A stretch of 64,000 bases of DNA from Myxococcales bacterium (GTDB lineage Bacteria; Myxococcota_A; Polyangia; Polyangiales; Polyangiaceae): contig CANJCO010000008.1 of the NCBI GenBank assembly GCA_947473045.1, positions 1 to 64,000 on the forward strand, given 5' to 3'. Under the pieces are notes generated by a model. It saw only the letters and a list, made by a program, of their open reading frames with translations, was not told the origin of the DNA and made no database searches. Position numbers and translations under genes: made by a program. Each line of letters begins with the position of its first letter. Positions within the stretch are counted from its first letter, which is position 1. Of the stretch, positions 54,001-61,773 are shown piece by piece.

Positions 54001-54128
54001 TCCTGCGCCTGCGCGGCGCCGATTTTCGTGAGCTGATGGCGCGCCGCCCGCAGATTCAGGAGCGCGTACTGCAGGTCGTCGTGCGGCGATTGCGCGCAGC
54101 GACCGGGCGCATCCCGAGGAGTCCGTAG
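51006..54128 (+). CDS. Membrane transporter-like protein fused to HEAT repeats and a cyclic-nucleotide-binding domain
   Basis: The product has about 1040 residues. The first about 420 form a polytopic transporter-like domain with about 11-12 spans, resembling the MFS or ATP/ADP-carrier type (FLVSSALVVLKSAQNSIFLT, MIPLAFIASALTLSVVSLSL). A long helical region follows with HEAT-like units (about 440-760, such as DPNADCRLAAARAIAVLGAR), then further helices, then a cyclic-nucleotide-binding domain at about 905-1040. Its phosphate cassette FGELALLDNEPRMAS keeps the Glu and Arg that bind cAMP in CRP. The ATG at 51006 has AGGA upstream. Transport could be gated by cAMP, and with mazG upstream a nucleotide link is possible; both are inference. 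Confidence 0.82.
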   Translation: MSAAWKGRLEGALALAEGEGSKAARLVSLVFLVSSALVVLKSAQNSIFLTAYAREMIPLAFIASALTLSVVSLSLVPLAAKLGTTRLAITMLASCCAAMVGLRGLLATGLPAAPFVSYVVIEAASGVLLMQTWGIVSQATHARSAKRLLPAAGAGATLAWALVGFLVAPMAKALGTPALLLVGAAILVVASLLMQAVRTIDLPLSVPRKGRVEVAREWKRALAFIVALPLLRVMTALSILALLSEQLMDYLLMSAAHERYLSDAACTAFFGRYYGVTSAITLVVVLGLSSRVLFGLGTARTLLLTPVVTFAAALAAVALPGFGAIVVLRGFDRVLKQSIWSSASEQTQTPIPPLERAQSRALVRGVLAPLAYALAATGLALLPHKNDVRWLALVTAVLVAAMAWLCARLVRPAYEHALRRAIDERTFELSDDAPVSFDAEARRTLTLELSSHDERRALLAAELLCEVDPAPSAAVVRAAMMSSLPAVRASVLESATRHRVGGLDDLLASALTQDPNADCRLAAARAIAVLGARSDAVRGAIAVSITVEPVAAVKAASRVASAAVRDYRSVANGDALAPLIAGGDDCLAEAALDALGEKCASNDAVIRAIRGVLIGDCGGAAKLAAIDASARLHLEELLPCIAALLEAPQIGPDVATRLVAWGGEAMTFVERAALSASAESARIVASALTGAAETSPLLVRLLSHPAPEVRERAVRTLSYSVSTRALPMPPGVEIEPLLEREIALARRMTVIVAGLAQDDGVADWKIDPPYDRLGHEIELEIRAATVRVLHLLTLVGNRALASAVEAGLRRASPDVDAKIAELVDVSLPRLLARKVVPLFERSSLRERAAVAGRVPELTDPLSAIVDLGDRVIVGFAMLAYGVRFRQRFADVYERDAHLIPLFERMAFLRAVPLFEQIPGHELRAVAEMLGIVEIGAGETIFHKGDPGSDLFIVRTGSVSIRDGAHELSVAREHDFFGELALLDNEPRMASAVAAEPSSLLRLRGADFRELMARRPQIQERVLQVVVRRLRAATGRIPRSP

Positions 54129-54143
54129 CGCGGCCGTGCTACC

Positions 54144-55313
54144 ATGGGGTCCCAGATGATGGCCCCGCTCGCGCGCACTCCGGAAGATTGGGCGTCCCTC
54201 GCTCCCGAGCTGGGCGGACGCTCGTTCCACGGCAAGCAAATCTTCCGCTGGCTGCACGCGCGAGGGGTGCTCGATGCGTCGCGCATGACCGACTTGCCGG
54301 GCTCGATGCGCGAGGCGCTGGGCAAAATGGGCATAGCCCCTGAGGCCGAAATTCTCACGGTGCGCCGCAGCTCCGACGACACCCGAAAAATGCTTCTCCG
54401 CGTGGCCGGAGGCTTCACGATCGAGACCGTTCTGATCCCCGGCGTCGTGCGCGGAAAAATCGGCCATCCTTCACCGGTCGAGCAGGACGCCGACGCCTCC
54501 GCGGCCGCCGAAGACGACGATGACGACGCCACCGCGCAGCCCGATGTCGTGCGCGTGACCCAGTGTGTCTCGACGCAGGTCGGCTGCGCGATGGGTTGCG
54601 TTTTCTGCGCGAGCGGCGTCGCGGGCTGGAAGCGTAACCTGGGGCCCGATGAAATTGCCCTGCAGGTCATTCTGGGGCGCGCGCAGCTCGATCCGCACGA
54701 GCAGTTGCGAAACGTCGTTTACATGGGGATGGGCGAGCCGCTGCACAACTACGAAGCGACGGCGCAGTCGCTCCGCCTGCTCACGCACCCCGACGGCATC
54801 GGGCTGTCGTCGCGCCGCGTCACCGTCTCGACGAGCGGTCTCATCCCCGAGATCGAACGCCTCGGAAAAGACTTCGATGGTCACATCGGGCTCGCCATTT
54901 CGCTCCACGCGGCCGACGACGAGACGCGCTCGCGCCTCATGCCGATCAACAAGAAGTATCCGCTCGCAAAACTGATGGACGCACTGCGCGCCTACCCGCT
55001 GCCGAAGCGTCGGCGCATCACCATCGAATACACGCTGGTTGCCGGCAAGAACGACACCGTCGACGAAGCTCGCAAGCTCGTGCGGCTTCTGCGGGGCCTG
55101 CCTGTGAAGGTCAACCTCATCCCGATGAACCCCATCGAAGCGAGCTCGCTCGGGCCCACCAGCAGCGGCGGCGTTTTGTCTTTTCAAAAGATATTGTGTG
55201 ACGCCGGCTACTCCTGCTTCATTCGGCGCCGGCGCGGCGACGACGTGAGCGCCGCCTGCGGGCAGCTCGCTCTACTCGGTGAAAAACCCAAGGTTCGCGT
55301 GAACCGGACGTGA
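54144..55313 (+). CDS. rlmN: Dual-specificity 23S rRNA/tRNA adenine-C2 methyltransferase RlmN
   Basis: This is a radical SAM enzyme that makes m2A in 23S rRNA and some tRNAs. The 389-residue product has the radical SAM cluster CAMGCVFC, the conserved YMGMGEPLHNY, the VTVSTSGLIPEI strand and the C-terminal cysteine in VSAACGQLA that forms the methyl-transfer relay. The N-terminal domain with FHGKQIFRWLHARG is present. An acidic insertion (about residues 113-130, runs of Asp/Glu/Ala) lies between the N-domain and the radical SAM barrel and is unusual. It starts a run of genes that overlap by 4 bases. Confidence 0.95.
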   Translation: MGSQMMAPLARTPEDWASLAPELGGRSFHGKQIFRWLHARGVLDASRMTDLPGSMREALGKMGIAPEAEILTVRRSSDDTRKMLLRVAGGFTIETVLIPGVVRGKIGHPSPVEQDADASAAAEDDDDDATAQPDVVRVTQCVSTQVGCAMGCVFCASGVAGWKRNLGPDEIALQVILGRAQLDPHEQLRNVVYMGMGEPLHNYEATAQSLRLLTHPDGIGLSSRRVTVSTSGLIPEIERLGKDFDGHIGLAISLHAADDETRSRLMPINKKYPLAKLMDALRAYPLPKRRRITIEYTLVAGKNDTVDEARKLVRLLRGLPVKVNLIPMNPIEASSLGPTSSGGVLSFQKILCDAGYSCFIRRRRGDDVSAACGQLALLGEKPKVRVNRT

Positions 55314-55885
55314 TAAAATCAGCAGCGGCGGCCATGCTGTCGGTGCTTTGGTCGGCGCGGGCCTACGCGGCTCCCCCCGCCGAGCGCCCGGAGCCATTTC
55401 AGTTGATGCTCACCGCCGCAGGGGGCGACGGTCTTCGTTTCAATAACCCGTTTCGGCTGGCCACACCTCTGGGAGCATCGGCCGAGAGCGTGTCGCGAAC
55501 GGCGAGCTTTGTCGACCTCGGCGCGGCCGTCACCTTCGGCGCGCCGGGCGGTCTGGAACATGGTGCCGCGCTGCGGATCACGATCGCCGCTGAGGGCGTG
55601 CCGCAGTCCGTGGTCGCTCCGAGCTATCTCGCGTGGTGGCGCGCCCGTCCGGGCGTCGCGCTCTACGGAAGGCTCGCGGTGCCGCTGGTCGTGACCCCCA
55701 GCGTCACGTGGGGTCTGGAGGCCGGCGCCGGCACCGTCTGGTTTGCGCGCGCGGGTCTCGGGCTCTCGTTTGAGGTCGTCGGGGATGTTTTCTACGGGGC
55801 TGCGACGCAGGAAGTGAGAGCCGCTGCCTATCCCGTCGTCAGCGGCCAGCTCGGCGTCGTGATCGCGTACGAGGTGCTCCGATGA
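55310..55885 (+). CDS. Small exported protein, possibly a beta-barrel, unknown function
   Basis: The 191-residue product begins at GTG within a GTGA overlap with rlmN. A signal peptide ends near ARAYA. The rest is rich in Gly, Ala and Val in alternating strands such as ALRITIAAEGVPQSVV, LYGRLAVPLVVTPSVTWGLE and LGLSFEVVGDVFYGAA, and ends with a strand-like VVIAYEVLR. This suggests a small outer-membrane barrel or beta-rich periplasmic protein. I do not recognise a family. It overlaps the next gene by 4 bases. Confidence 0.6.
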   Translation: MIKSAAAAMLSVLWSARAYAAPPAERPEPFQLMLTAAGGDGLRFNNPFRLATPLGASAESVSRTASFVDLGAAVTFGAPGGLEHGAALRITIAAEGVPQSVVAPSYLAWWRARPGVALYGRLAVPLVVTPSVTWGLEAGAGTVWFARAGLGLSFEVVGDVFYGAATQEVRAAAYPVVSGQLGVVIAYEVLR

Positions 55886-56292
55886 GGCAGCGAAACCTCC
55901 TCGCCGTCGCGCTCTTCGCGCTCGCGCTGGGCACCGGTCCAACGGTGGGCGACGTCGGCGGCTGCGGCGCGACGGCCGAGCCGCTCAGCGTCGCGAGCTT
56001 CGCCAAAGCGCGCAAACAGGTCGACTGCCAACGCTGCCAGTCTTGCGGCCTCACGAACCTGCGCTGCCGGGCGGCGTGCGATCCCCGCGCCGGCAGCGAT
56101 GTCGCGTTCGCGAGCTCCTGTCGCCCGCTCGTCACCGACGGCGAGGTCTGCCTCCACGCGCTTCAAGCGGCATCGTGCGACGACTATGCAATTTACATCG
56201 ATGACGCTGTGGCCGCTGTGCCCACGGAGTGCCAGTTCTGCCGCGGAGACGCCTCGCAAGCGGCGCCCGTGCTCGTAGAGGGCGGCCCATGA
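55882..56292 (+). CDS. Cysteine-rich exported protein, unknown function
   Basis: The 136-residue product has a hydrophobic N-terminus (LLAVALFALALG) and 11 cysteines, many paired as CQRCQSC, CRAACD and CQFC. A VGGC near residue 28 could be a lipobox, making it a lipoprotein. The cysteines suggest disulfides or a metal site after export. It sits in a chain of 4-base overlaps between the beta-rich protein and the next lipoprotein, so the three are probably made together. Confidence 0.6.
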   Translation: MRQRNLLAVALFALALGTGPTVGDVGGCGATAEPLSVASFAKARKQVDCQRCQSCGLTNLRCRAACDPRAGSDVAFASSCRPLVTDGEVCLHALQAASCDDYAIYIDDAVAAVPTECQFCRGDASQAAPVLVEGGP

Positions 56293-57209
56293 TTCGTGTA
56301 CTGTGCATCTTTATTTTGTCGGGTACATTTGCGTGCGCTGCGCTCAGGCCGATCACGGCCTCGCCGGACGATTTCGCCGACTATCAGCGCTACGCGCGCA
56401 TCGCCGAAGGCGATCTCGGAAGGCGGCTTGCAGCCGCGACAGGCTACCTCTCGCGCCAGCCCAATGGCGCCTTCGCCGCCGATCTGCGCGCTGCGTTCGA
56501 GCGCGACGAGCTCGCCTACTTCGAGGCGGCGAAGGGCGACCGTGACGTCGCGATCGACTACCTCGCCTGGCTGCCGGCAGGCCCCCACGCGGCGCAGGTC
56601 GTTGCGATCGTTGGCGCCTTCGACACGCGCATCGAAGACACCGACGAGCGCGGGACGCGCCTCACCGAAGAAGCCCTCGTGCACGAGAAAAATGGTCGCG
56701 ACGCTGCGCTCTCCGAACTCGGCGACGCGCTGGCCGCGGTCGTCGGCAGTGGAGGCACGGCGGCCGAATCGACGTCTCCCATCGCCGTGCTGGTCTCCGG
56801 TGCGACTTCAACGTGGGGCGCGACGCGTACGCAGTTTGAACGCGAGCTGCCGTACGTGATCCCCGCGCACCTGTCGCGTGAGCCTCGCGCGCTCGAGCTC
56901 AGCGTCGCCTACGAAGTCACCGACGGCGTCATTTCGTGGGCGAGGGTCAGCGGCCCGGACTTGTTTCTCCGCTGGGCCGAGCTCGACATGACGCGCGCCT
57001 TCGATGCGCGCTCCGACCGCGATCGCGCCGTCTCCCGCGAGCACGCGATCGAAGCGCTCACCGGCCTGCTCGAAGCCAGGTTCCCCGCGTCGTCGTGCGC
57101 GACCTCGATCGCCGGAGCCTCACTCGCGCGCGCATGCAACGGCGTCGTCGCCCGCGTGACGCTCGGCGGCGAGGCGGATGAGGTCCTCGTTCAGCGTCGC
57201 GAAAAATAG
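56289..57209 (+). CDS. Lipoprotein of unknown function
   Basis: The 306-residue product has a signal peptide with a lipobox GTFAC (Cys16), then a helical domain (about 25-130) with an acidic DFADYQRYARIAEGDLGRR stretch, then a beta/alpha domain in the second half. Paired cysteines (Cys277 and Cys289 or nearby, in SSCATSI and RACNGV) may form a disulfide. No catalytic motif is recognised. It overlaps the Cys-rich gene by 4 bases and precedes lgt, whose product would lipidate it. Confidence 0.65.
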   Translation: MIRVLCIFILSGTFACAALRPITASPDDFADYQRYARIAEGDLGRRLAAATGYLSRQPNGAFAADLRAAFERDELAYFEAAKGDRDVAIDYLAWLPAGPHAAQVVAIVGAFDTRIEDTDERGTRLTEEALVHEKNGRDAALSELGDALAAVVGSGGTAAESTSPIAVLVSGATSTWGATRTQFERELPYVIPAHLSREPRALELSVAYEVTDGVISWARVSGPDLFLRWAELDMTRAFDARSDRDRAVSREHAIEALTGLLEARFPASSCATSIAGASLARACNGVVARVTLGGEADEVLVQRREK

Positions 57210-57226
57210 GCTAAGACCAGCGGCCG

Positions 57227-58366
57227 ATGCTCCCGTACGTGCACATCTCCGCAGGCTCGTTTCTGCAACCCTTTGGCCTGCTCGTCGCGACCGGGGTCAT
57301 CATAGGCACCATGCTCGCCGTCCGCCGGGCCCGCAAGCTCGGCTACGACGTCGATGAGCTCAACTCGTTCATCACGTGGATGCTCGTGGTCGGGTTTATC
57401 TGCGGGCACGTGCTCGACGACATTTTCTACCATCCGAGCGAGGTGCTCAAAAAGCCCTGGAAGCTACTGATGCTTTGGGACGGGCTGTCGTCGTTTGGTG
57501 GGTTCACCGGCGCGCTTATCGGCGTTTTGATGTGGCGCTATTTCAAACTCAAGGAAATCGCCCGCATCCCGCAGCTGCCCGCGCGCATCGTGTCTGCGCT
57601 CGGCGCCGCCGGCGTCGTTCACCTGGTGCTCCAAAACGCGCCGCAGTTTGCTCAGCTGAGCGACACCGTGCACTACGCAGTTCCTGCCGTGGCGGGGCTC
57701 TTCGGCGCAACGAGCGTGGGGCCCGGGGGCATCGGCCTCTACCGGTTCGAGCGCCGTAAGACGCTCGGGGCGATCTTCGCGTATGTCGATTTGATTCTCT
57801 CCGTATTTCCAGTCGCCTGGATCTTCGGCCGCTCGGGCTGCTCGTCGGTGCATGACCATCCGGGCGCTTTGGCCCACAAAGGTGCGCTTTTCGCAGTCGA
57901 ATATCCGCGCGGCTTTCCGCCCGGCATGAGCCCGGAGGTCGTCGCCCGCAGCTTCACCGGCCCGCGCGACAGCTACGGCATCATCGAGTTTCTCCACGGC
58001 GACGCCTACCGTTACGATCTCGGCCTGCTCGAGCTGATGTTCACCATCGTGCTCGCCGGACTGCTCGCCCTCACGTGGCACAAGAAAGTGCCTACCGGCA
58101 GCTACATCGCGGCGGCCTCGCTCACGTACGCCCCCGTCCGGTTCGCGATGGACTTCCTGCGCATCACCGACGGCGACGTCGCCGATCCGCGATACGGCGG
58201 GCTCACCCCCGCTCAGTGGGAATGCACTGCGCTCTTTGTCTGGGGCGTTTACGTAGTGATTCGCATGGCGGGCAATCGACGTCGGGGCTTCGATCCCGCT
58301 TCGCTCGTGATGGACGCACGCGCTTCGAAATTATCGCTTGAGACGAACGCGACCGCCGCCGCGTGA
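57227..58366 (+). CDS. lgt: Prolipoprotein diacylglyceryl transferase-like protein
   Basis: Lgt moves a diacylglyceryl group from phosphatidylglycerol to the lipobox cysteine of prolipoproteins in the inner membrane. The 379-residue product has about 7 spans and the family layout: FGLLVATGVIIGTMLAVRRA at the N-terminus, DGLSSFGGFTGALIGVLMWR with the usual GG pair, the arginine-containing IFGRSGCSSVHDHPG in the signature position (usually GRxGNFxNxE), and YAPVRFAMDFLR with the conserved Arg near the end. The signature differs from classic Lgt and the protein is about 100 residues longer. It is the last gene of the run that starts with rlmN, 17 bases after a lipoprotein gene. Confidence 0.85.
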   Translation: MLPYVHISAGSFLQPFGLLVATGVIIGTMLAVRRARKLGYDVDELNSFITWMLVVGFICGHVLDDIFYHPSEVLKKPWKLLMLWDGLSSFGGFTGALIGVLMWRYFKLKEIARIPQLPARIVSALGAAGVVHLVLQNAPQFAQLSDTVHYAVPAVAGLFGATSVGPGGIGLYRFERRKTLGAIFAYVDLILSVFPVAWIFGRSGCSSVHDHPGALAHKGALFAVEYPRGFPPGMSPEVVARSFTGPRDSYGIIEFLHGDAYRYDLGLLELMFTIVLAGLLALTWHKKVPTGSYIAAASLTYAPVRFAMDFLRITDGDVADPRYGGLTPAQWECTALFVWGVYVVIRMAGNRRRGFDPASLVMDARASKLSLETNATAAA

Positions 58367-58380
58367 CGCAGTGGTTGTCG

Positions 58381-58788
58381 TTAAACGCGGTGCAATTCCA
58401 GCAACGCGCGGACATCATCGGGAATCTCAATTCCCTTCAAACGAACAAGATCGCTGACCACGCAGGTGTGCGTCATTTCGGCGAGTAGCGTGTCGTCCGC
58501 GACCTTTTTCACGCGATAGCGATACACGCAGCTCTTGCTGCCGACGTGCGGCACGTCGACCTCGATGCGCAGGGCGTCACCGAATCGGGCAGGGGCCTTG
58601 TAGTCGATATCGACATGCACCGCAGGCATGCCGACCTTTCGCTCCGACACGAGGCGCACATAGCCGCCCTCAAGGGCGCCCAGCAGCGACTCCATCGCCT
58701 CGTGTGCGTAGCTCAGATAGCGCGCGAAAAACACGATCTGCGCCGCGTCGACCTCTTCGAAGCGGACCGTTCGCTCGTAGACATGCAC
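58381..58788 (-). CDS. Hotdog-fold acyl-CoA thioesterase
   Basis: The 135-residue product is a 4HBT-type thioesterase. The family opening VRFEEVDAAQIVFFARYLSY is present with the catalytic Asp in EEVDAAQIV, then YVRLVSERKVGMPAVHVDID and a VGSKSCVYRYRV strand. It is similar to YbgC-type or 4-hydroxybenzoyl-CoA-like enzymes that cleave acyl-CoA. It lies 30 bases downstream of the DUF3501-like gene and may belong to the same transcript. It faces lgt tail to tail. Confidence 0.85.
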   Translation of the reverse strand: MHVYERTVRFEEVDAAQIVFFARYLSYAHEAMESLLGALEGGYVRLVSERKVGMPAVHVDIDYKAPARFGDALRIEVDVPHVGSKSCVYRYRVKKVADDTLLAEMTHTCVVSDLVRLKGIEIPDDVRALLELHRV

Positions 58789-58818
58789 GGCCGCAGCCTA
58801 CCACGCAGGCGCTTTCGG

Positions 58819-59394
58819 TCAGGCAGCGAGATCTTCGGCGAGCGAGCGCGTGACCTGCGCACCCAGCGCGATCTGCGCGCGATAGGCGGCGTGGTCGACC
58901 CCAAGTGTGGCCGGGCCGCCTGACGACAGGGCCGCAGCAGCGGCTGCGCTGAGCGCGAATTTTAGGTAAATCACGGCCGACGCGCGATCTTCGAGCGTGC
59001 GGTCCTCCGCGGCCTGTCCCGCGCAACGCTCGCCTGCCACTTCGATGAAGAAGCATTTTTCGATGCCCTTCGCGGCGACCAGAAACGCGTCCCGCGCGAC
59101 TTCGTCGACGACCTCGAGCATCACCGTGCACGACAGCTCGTTGGTCCCGCCCAGCAGCTCGTTGTAGGTCTCGATCTCGTGCGCGATCGCGGCCTCGCGG
59201 GTGATGCGTTCGGTCCGAAGCATTTCCTGGATCTGCAGCAGCACGGTGTCGTGATTTTCGAATACGCACGTCGCCTTGTCGCCGAGATGCACGCGCCGGT
59301 CCTTCTTCTCGACGATCACGCGCGCGCGAAATCGGTCTCGGACCAACTCGTAGTCGCCAATGGGCAGAATCTCACTTCGATGTACGGTCTTCAT
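58819..59394 (-). CDS. DUF3501-like protein
   Basis: The 191-residue product resembles the DUF3501 family. The N-terminal RSEILPIGDYELVRDRFRAR, VHLGDKATCVFENHDTVLLQ and the block around MLRTERITREAAIAHEIETY are typical. Its biochemical role is not known. The family is often encoded with rubrerythrin and an HdrD/GlpC-like Fe-S protein, as here, so it probably acts in the same oxygen or peroxide defence. It lies 15 bases downstream of the Fe-S gene. Confidence 0.75.
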   Translation of the reverse strand: MKTVHRSEILPIGDYELVRDRFRARVIVEKKDRRVHLGDKATCVFENHDTVLLQIQEMLRTERITREAAIAHEIETYNELLGGTNELSCTVMLEVVDEVARDAFLVAAKGIEKCFFIEVAGERCAGQAAEDRTLEDRASAVIYLKFALSAAAAAALSSGGPATLGVDHAAYRAQIALGAQVTRSLAEDLAA

Positions 59395-59409
59395 GAAAGC
59401 CTCCTCAGA

Positions 59410-60735
59410 TTACTTGAGCGCCACGGCGATCCCGTAGGCCTCAGCGAGTGCCTCGACGGGGTGGCGAACGATGACGTTGTTCTCTTTTGCGATTCGCTGA
59501 CCTGAGAGCGGACAGTCCGTCACGACCACCTGCGGCGCGACGTTCTCGATGCCGCGCACCAGTTTCTGGGCGTATTTTCGGCCGCTTTCGTAGTGCTGCG
59601 CCTTCATGCCCCAGGTGCCGTCGACAGCCGAGCACTCTTGAATCACCTCGACTTCGGTGTCGGGAATCGCGCCGAGCACGCGGGCGCCGGGGAAGCCGAT
59701 CTTCTGGGCGCGCAGGTGACAAGCTGCGTGATAGGCGATCTTGCCGAGTCCCTGTTTGAAGTCGCGATTGAGCTTTTTCTCTTTGCGAAGCTGCTCGAGA
59801 AACTGCATCAAATCGAACGTGTTTTCGGCGACCTTGCGGGCCGCGGCGGTGCCGAGCAGCTCGGGATATTCTTTCTTGATGGTGTAGGAGCACGACGGTC
59901 CGGGCACCACGATCTTGCGGCCTGACTCGATTTGCTCGAGCAGCGACGCCACGTTGGTCCGCGCCTTTTCGAGCGCGCCGTTCATATCGCCGCCGTCGAG
60001 GTTGGGAATGCCGCAACATACCTGCTTCGGTCGCACCACACGGAAGCCGTTCTTTTCGAGCACGCGCACAGCGTTGGCCGGTCCGGCGGGCAGGTTGAAG
60101 TCGCCCGTGCATGTCGCGAAAATCGCGACTTCGCCGTTCGTGCCCGCTTCTTCCAGCGCCTCGTGGTTGTCGAGCCAGCGCTCGAACGAGGTCGTCGCGA
60201 AGGGTGGAAGGGGGAACTCGGCGCTGATGCCAGCGGTCTTTTCGATGACCTTGCGGACCAGACGGTTTGCGTTGACGAAGTTCGCCACCGGCCCCTGCCG
60301 GAACATCGTCGTCACCTGTCCGAGGATGCCGGGCTCGCCGAGCGCCTGATCCTGCAGCGAGACGCCGTTTCGCGTCGCCCGCTGCGTCTTCTCGCGGGTG
60401 AGAAGCCGCGGAAAATCGAGGGCCCACTCGTGACCTTCGTCAGGCGTGTACGGACACTTGATGTAGCAGAGCTTGCACTGCCAGCAGAGCTCTGTGACCG
60501 ACGCAAAGTCAGCTGCATCGAGAAGCTCGGCGCCGTCTGCGCCACGCGTCTCGATGTCGCGATCGACGCGCGCGAACAGGTCGGGAAACGAGCCGCAGTA
60601 GTTCACGCACATGCGGCAGCCGTGACAAATTTCGAAGACGCGCCGCAGCTCACCTTCGAGGTCTCGCGGGTCGAGGTAGCGCGGGTCGTCAGGCTTGAAC
60701 GCGGGGGGATTGTGCGGCTTCGGATCGATTTTCAT
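59410..60735 (-). CDS. HdrD/GlpC-like Fe-S oxidoreductase subunit
   Basis: The product has about 441 residues. Two ferredoxin-type cluster motifs lie in the N-terminal half (CHGCRMCVNYC near residue 40 and CWQCKLCYIKCPYTP near residue 82). The C-terminal part has two CCG-type cysteine-rich domains, with QVCCGIPNLDGGD and AACHLRAQKIG. Such proteins pass electrons between a donor and a partner, as in heterodisulfide reductase or GlpC. Next to rubrerythrin, it probably supplies its electrons, which is inference. The ATG at 60735 is the likely start; an upstream in-frame extension is not conserved-looking. Confidence 0.88.
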   Translation of the reverse strand: MKIDPKPHNPPAFKPDDPRYLDPRDLEGELRRVFEICHGCRMCVNYCGSFPDLFARVDRDIETRGADGAELLDAADFASVTELCWQCKLCYIKCPYTPDEGHEWALDFPRLLTREKTQRATRNGVSLQDQALGEPGILGQVTTMFRQGPVANFVNANRLVRKVIEKTAGISAEFPLPPFATTSFERWLDNHEALEEAGTNGEVAIFATCTGDFNLPAGPANAVRVLEKNGFRVVRPKQVCCGIPNLDGGDMNGALEKARTNVASLLEQIESGRKIVVPGPSCSYTIKKEYPELLGTAAARKVAENTFDLMQFLEQLRKEKKLNRDFKQGLGKIAYHAACHLRAQKIGFPGARVLGAIPDTEVEVIQECSAVDGTWGMKAQHYESGRKYAQKLVRGIENVAPQVVVTDCPLSGQRIAKENNVIVRHPVEALAEAYGIAVALK

Positions 60736-60808
60736 GCGTCCTCGTTTCAAAAGAAAACGCCCTGACCCAGGCACCCGTGCGCCATGAGGTCAGGGCGGGG
60801 TAGCGGCT

Positions 60809-61231
60809 CTACTTCAGCGACTCGAGCATCTTCGCGAAGCGACCCGCGTGGCTCTTTTCGGCCTTCGCGAGGGTCTCGAACCACTCGGCGATGTCGTCGA
60901 AGCCCTCTTCGCGCGCGCTCTTCGCCATGCCCGGGTACATGGTCTCGTACTCGTGCGTCTCGCCGTGAATGGCCGCGGCGAGGTTCTTCTCGGTCGAGCC
61001 GATCGGGAGGCCCGTGGCGGGATCACCGACCTGCTTCAAGTAGTCGAGGTGGCCGTGCGCGTGCCCGGTCTCGCCGTCTGCGGTCTCTTTGAAGTTGCCG
61101 GCGATCTCGGGGAGACCCTCGACATCGGCGACCTTTGCAAAATACAAGTATCGACGGTTTGCCTGGGACTCGCCTGCGAAGGCGTCCTTGAGGTTCTGGT
61201 GCGTCTTGGTTCCTGACAGAGACTTCGCCAT
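60809..61231 (-). CDS. Rubrerythrin, short form
   Basis: The product has about 140 residues and the ferritin-like di-iron fold: [20 protein letters not shown], the [17 protein letters not shown] helix, [19 protein letters not shown] and the last [15 protein letters not shown], giving the two ExxH-type iron ligands. The usual C-terminal rubredoxin domain is absent, so an external electron donor is needed; the adjacent Fe-S protein is a candidate. It reduces hydrogen peroxide in the cytoplasm. The ATG at 61231 has GAGGAATT upstream and lies 22 bases after the Fur-family gene. Confidence 0.93.
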   Translation of the reverse strand: MAKSLSGTKTHQNLKDAFAGESQANRRYLYFAKVADVEGLPEIAGNFKETADGETGHAHGHLDYLKQVGDPATGLPIGSTEKNLAAAIHGETHEYETMYPGMAKSAREEGFDDIAEWFETLAKAEKSHAGRFAKMLESLK

Positions 61232-61253
61232 CAATTCCTCCGATTGGGTTTCG

Positions 61254-61715
61254 TTACGATGCGTCGGCTGCGCGCCCGGAGGCGCGAGACGTTTTTTTTG
61301 CCGCGGCGAGCGCGCACGAGGCGCACTGGCCCCGGTAGATGCGCTCGACGCGCGCGACGGCAAATCCCGGGGCGGCCTTGCGCACCCGCACGATGCTGGC
61401 TTCGGCGGGGCTGAGCGACGAGGCCGGCACGTCGACGATGCGGCCGCACGCGTCGCACACCGCGTGATGGTGCGGCGTCGTGTTCGGATCGAAGCGGGCC
61501 GCGTTGCCCAGTCGCAGGGTCGACGAGAGCCCGGCCGTCGCGAGCGCGTCGAGCGTGTTGTACACAGTCGCGAAGCTCATCGTGGGAAAGTCGGGCCCGA
61601 GGTGCTCGAAGAGCTCTTGCGCAGTGGGATGGCTGTCAGCGGCCGCAAACAGCCGCACGATCGCCACGCGCTGAGGCGTCATGCGCAGGCCGCGCGCCTT
61701 GAGCGTCGCCAGCAT
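61254..61715 (-). CDS. Fur-family regulator, PerR type
   Basis: The 153-residue product has a winged-helix N-terminus (LRMTPQRVAIVRLFAAADSH, FATVYNTLDALATAGL) and a C-terminal metal-binding domain with HHHAVCDACG and QCASCALA, giving two CxxC structural zinc pairs. The AsnAlaArgPheAsp-type segment NAARFDPNTTPHHH contains Asp and His residues placed as in the regulatory site of PerR. With rubrerythrin directly downstream, a peroxide-sensing role is likely. The ATG at 61715 has GAGG upstream. A GTG at 61766 and an ATG at 61802 were rejected because the latter lies in the promoter. Confidence 0.88.
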   Translation of the reverse strand: MLATLKARGLRMTPQRVAIVRLFAAADSHPTAQELFEHLGPDFPTMSFATVYNTLDALATAGLSSTLRLGNAARFDPNTTPHHHAVCDACGRIVDVPASSLSPAEASIVRVRKAAPGFAVARVERIYRGQCASCALAAAKKTSRASGRAADAS

Positions 61716-61773
61716 GGCAGCGGACCTCGTCTCGAGGTCGGGCAGTCGAGCGTTCCGGGCAGGCACGAACGAT

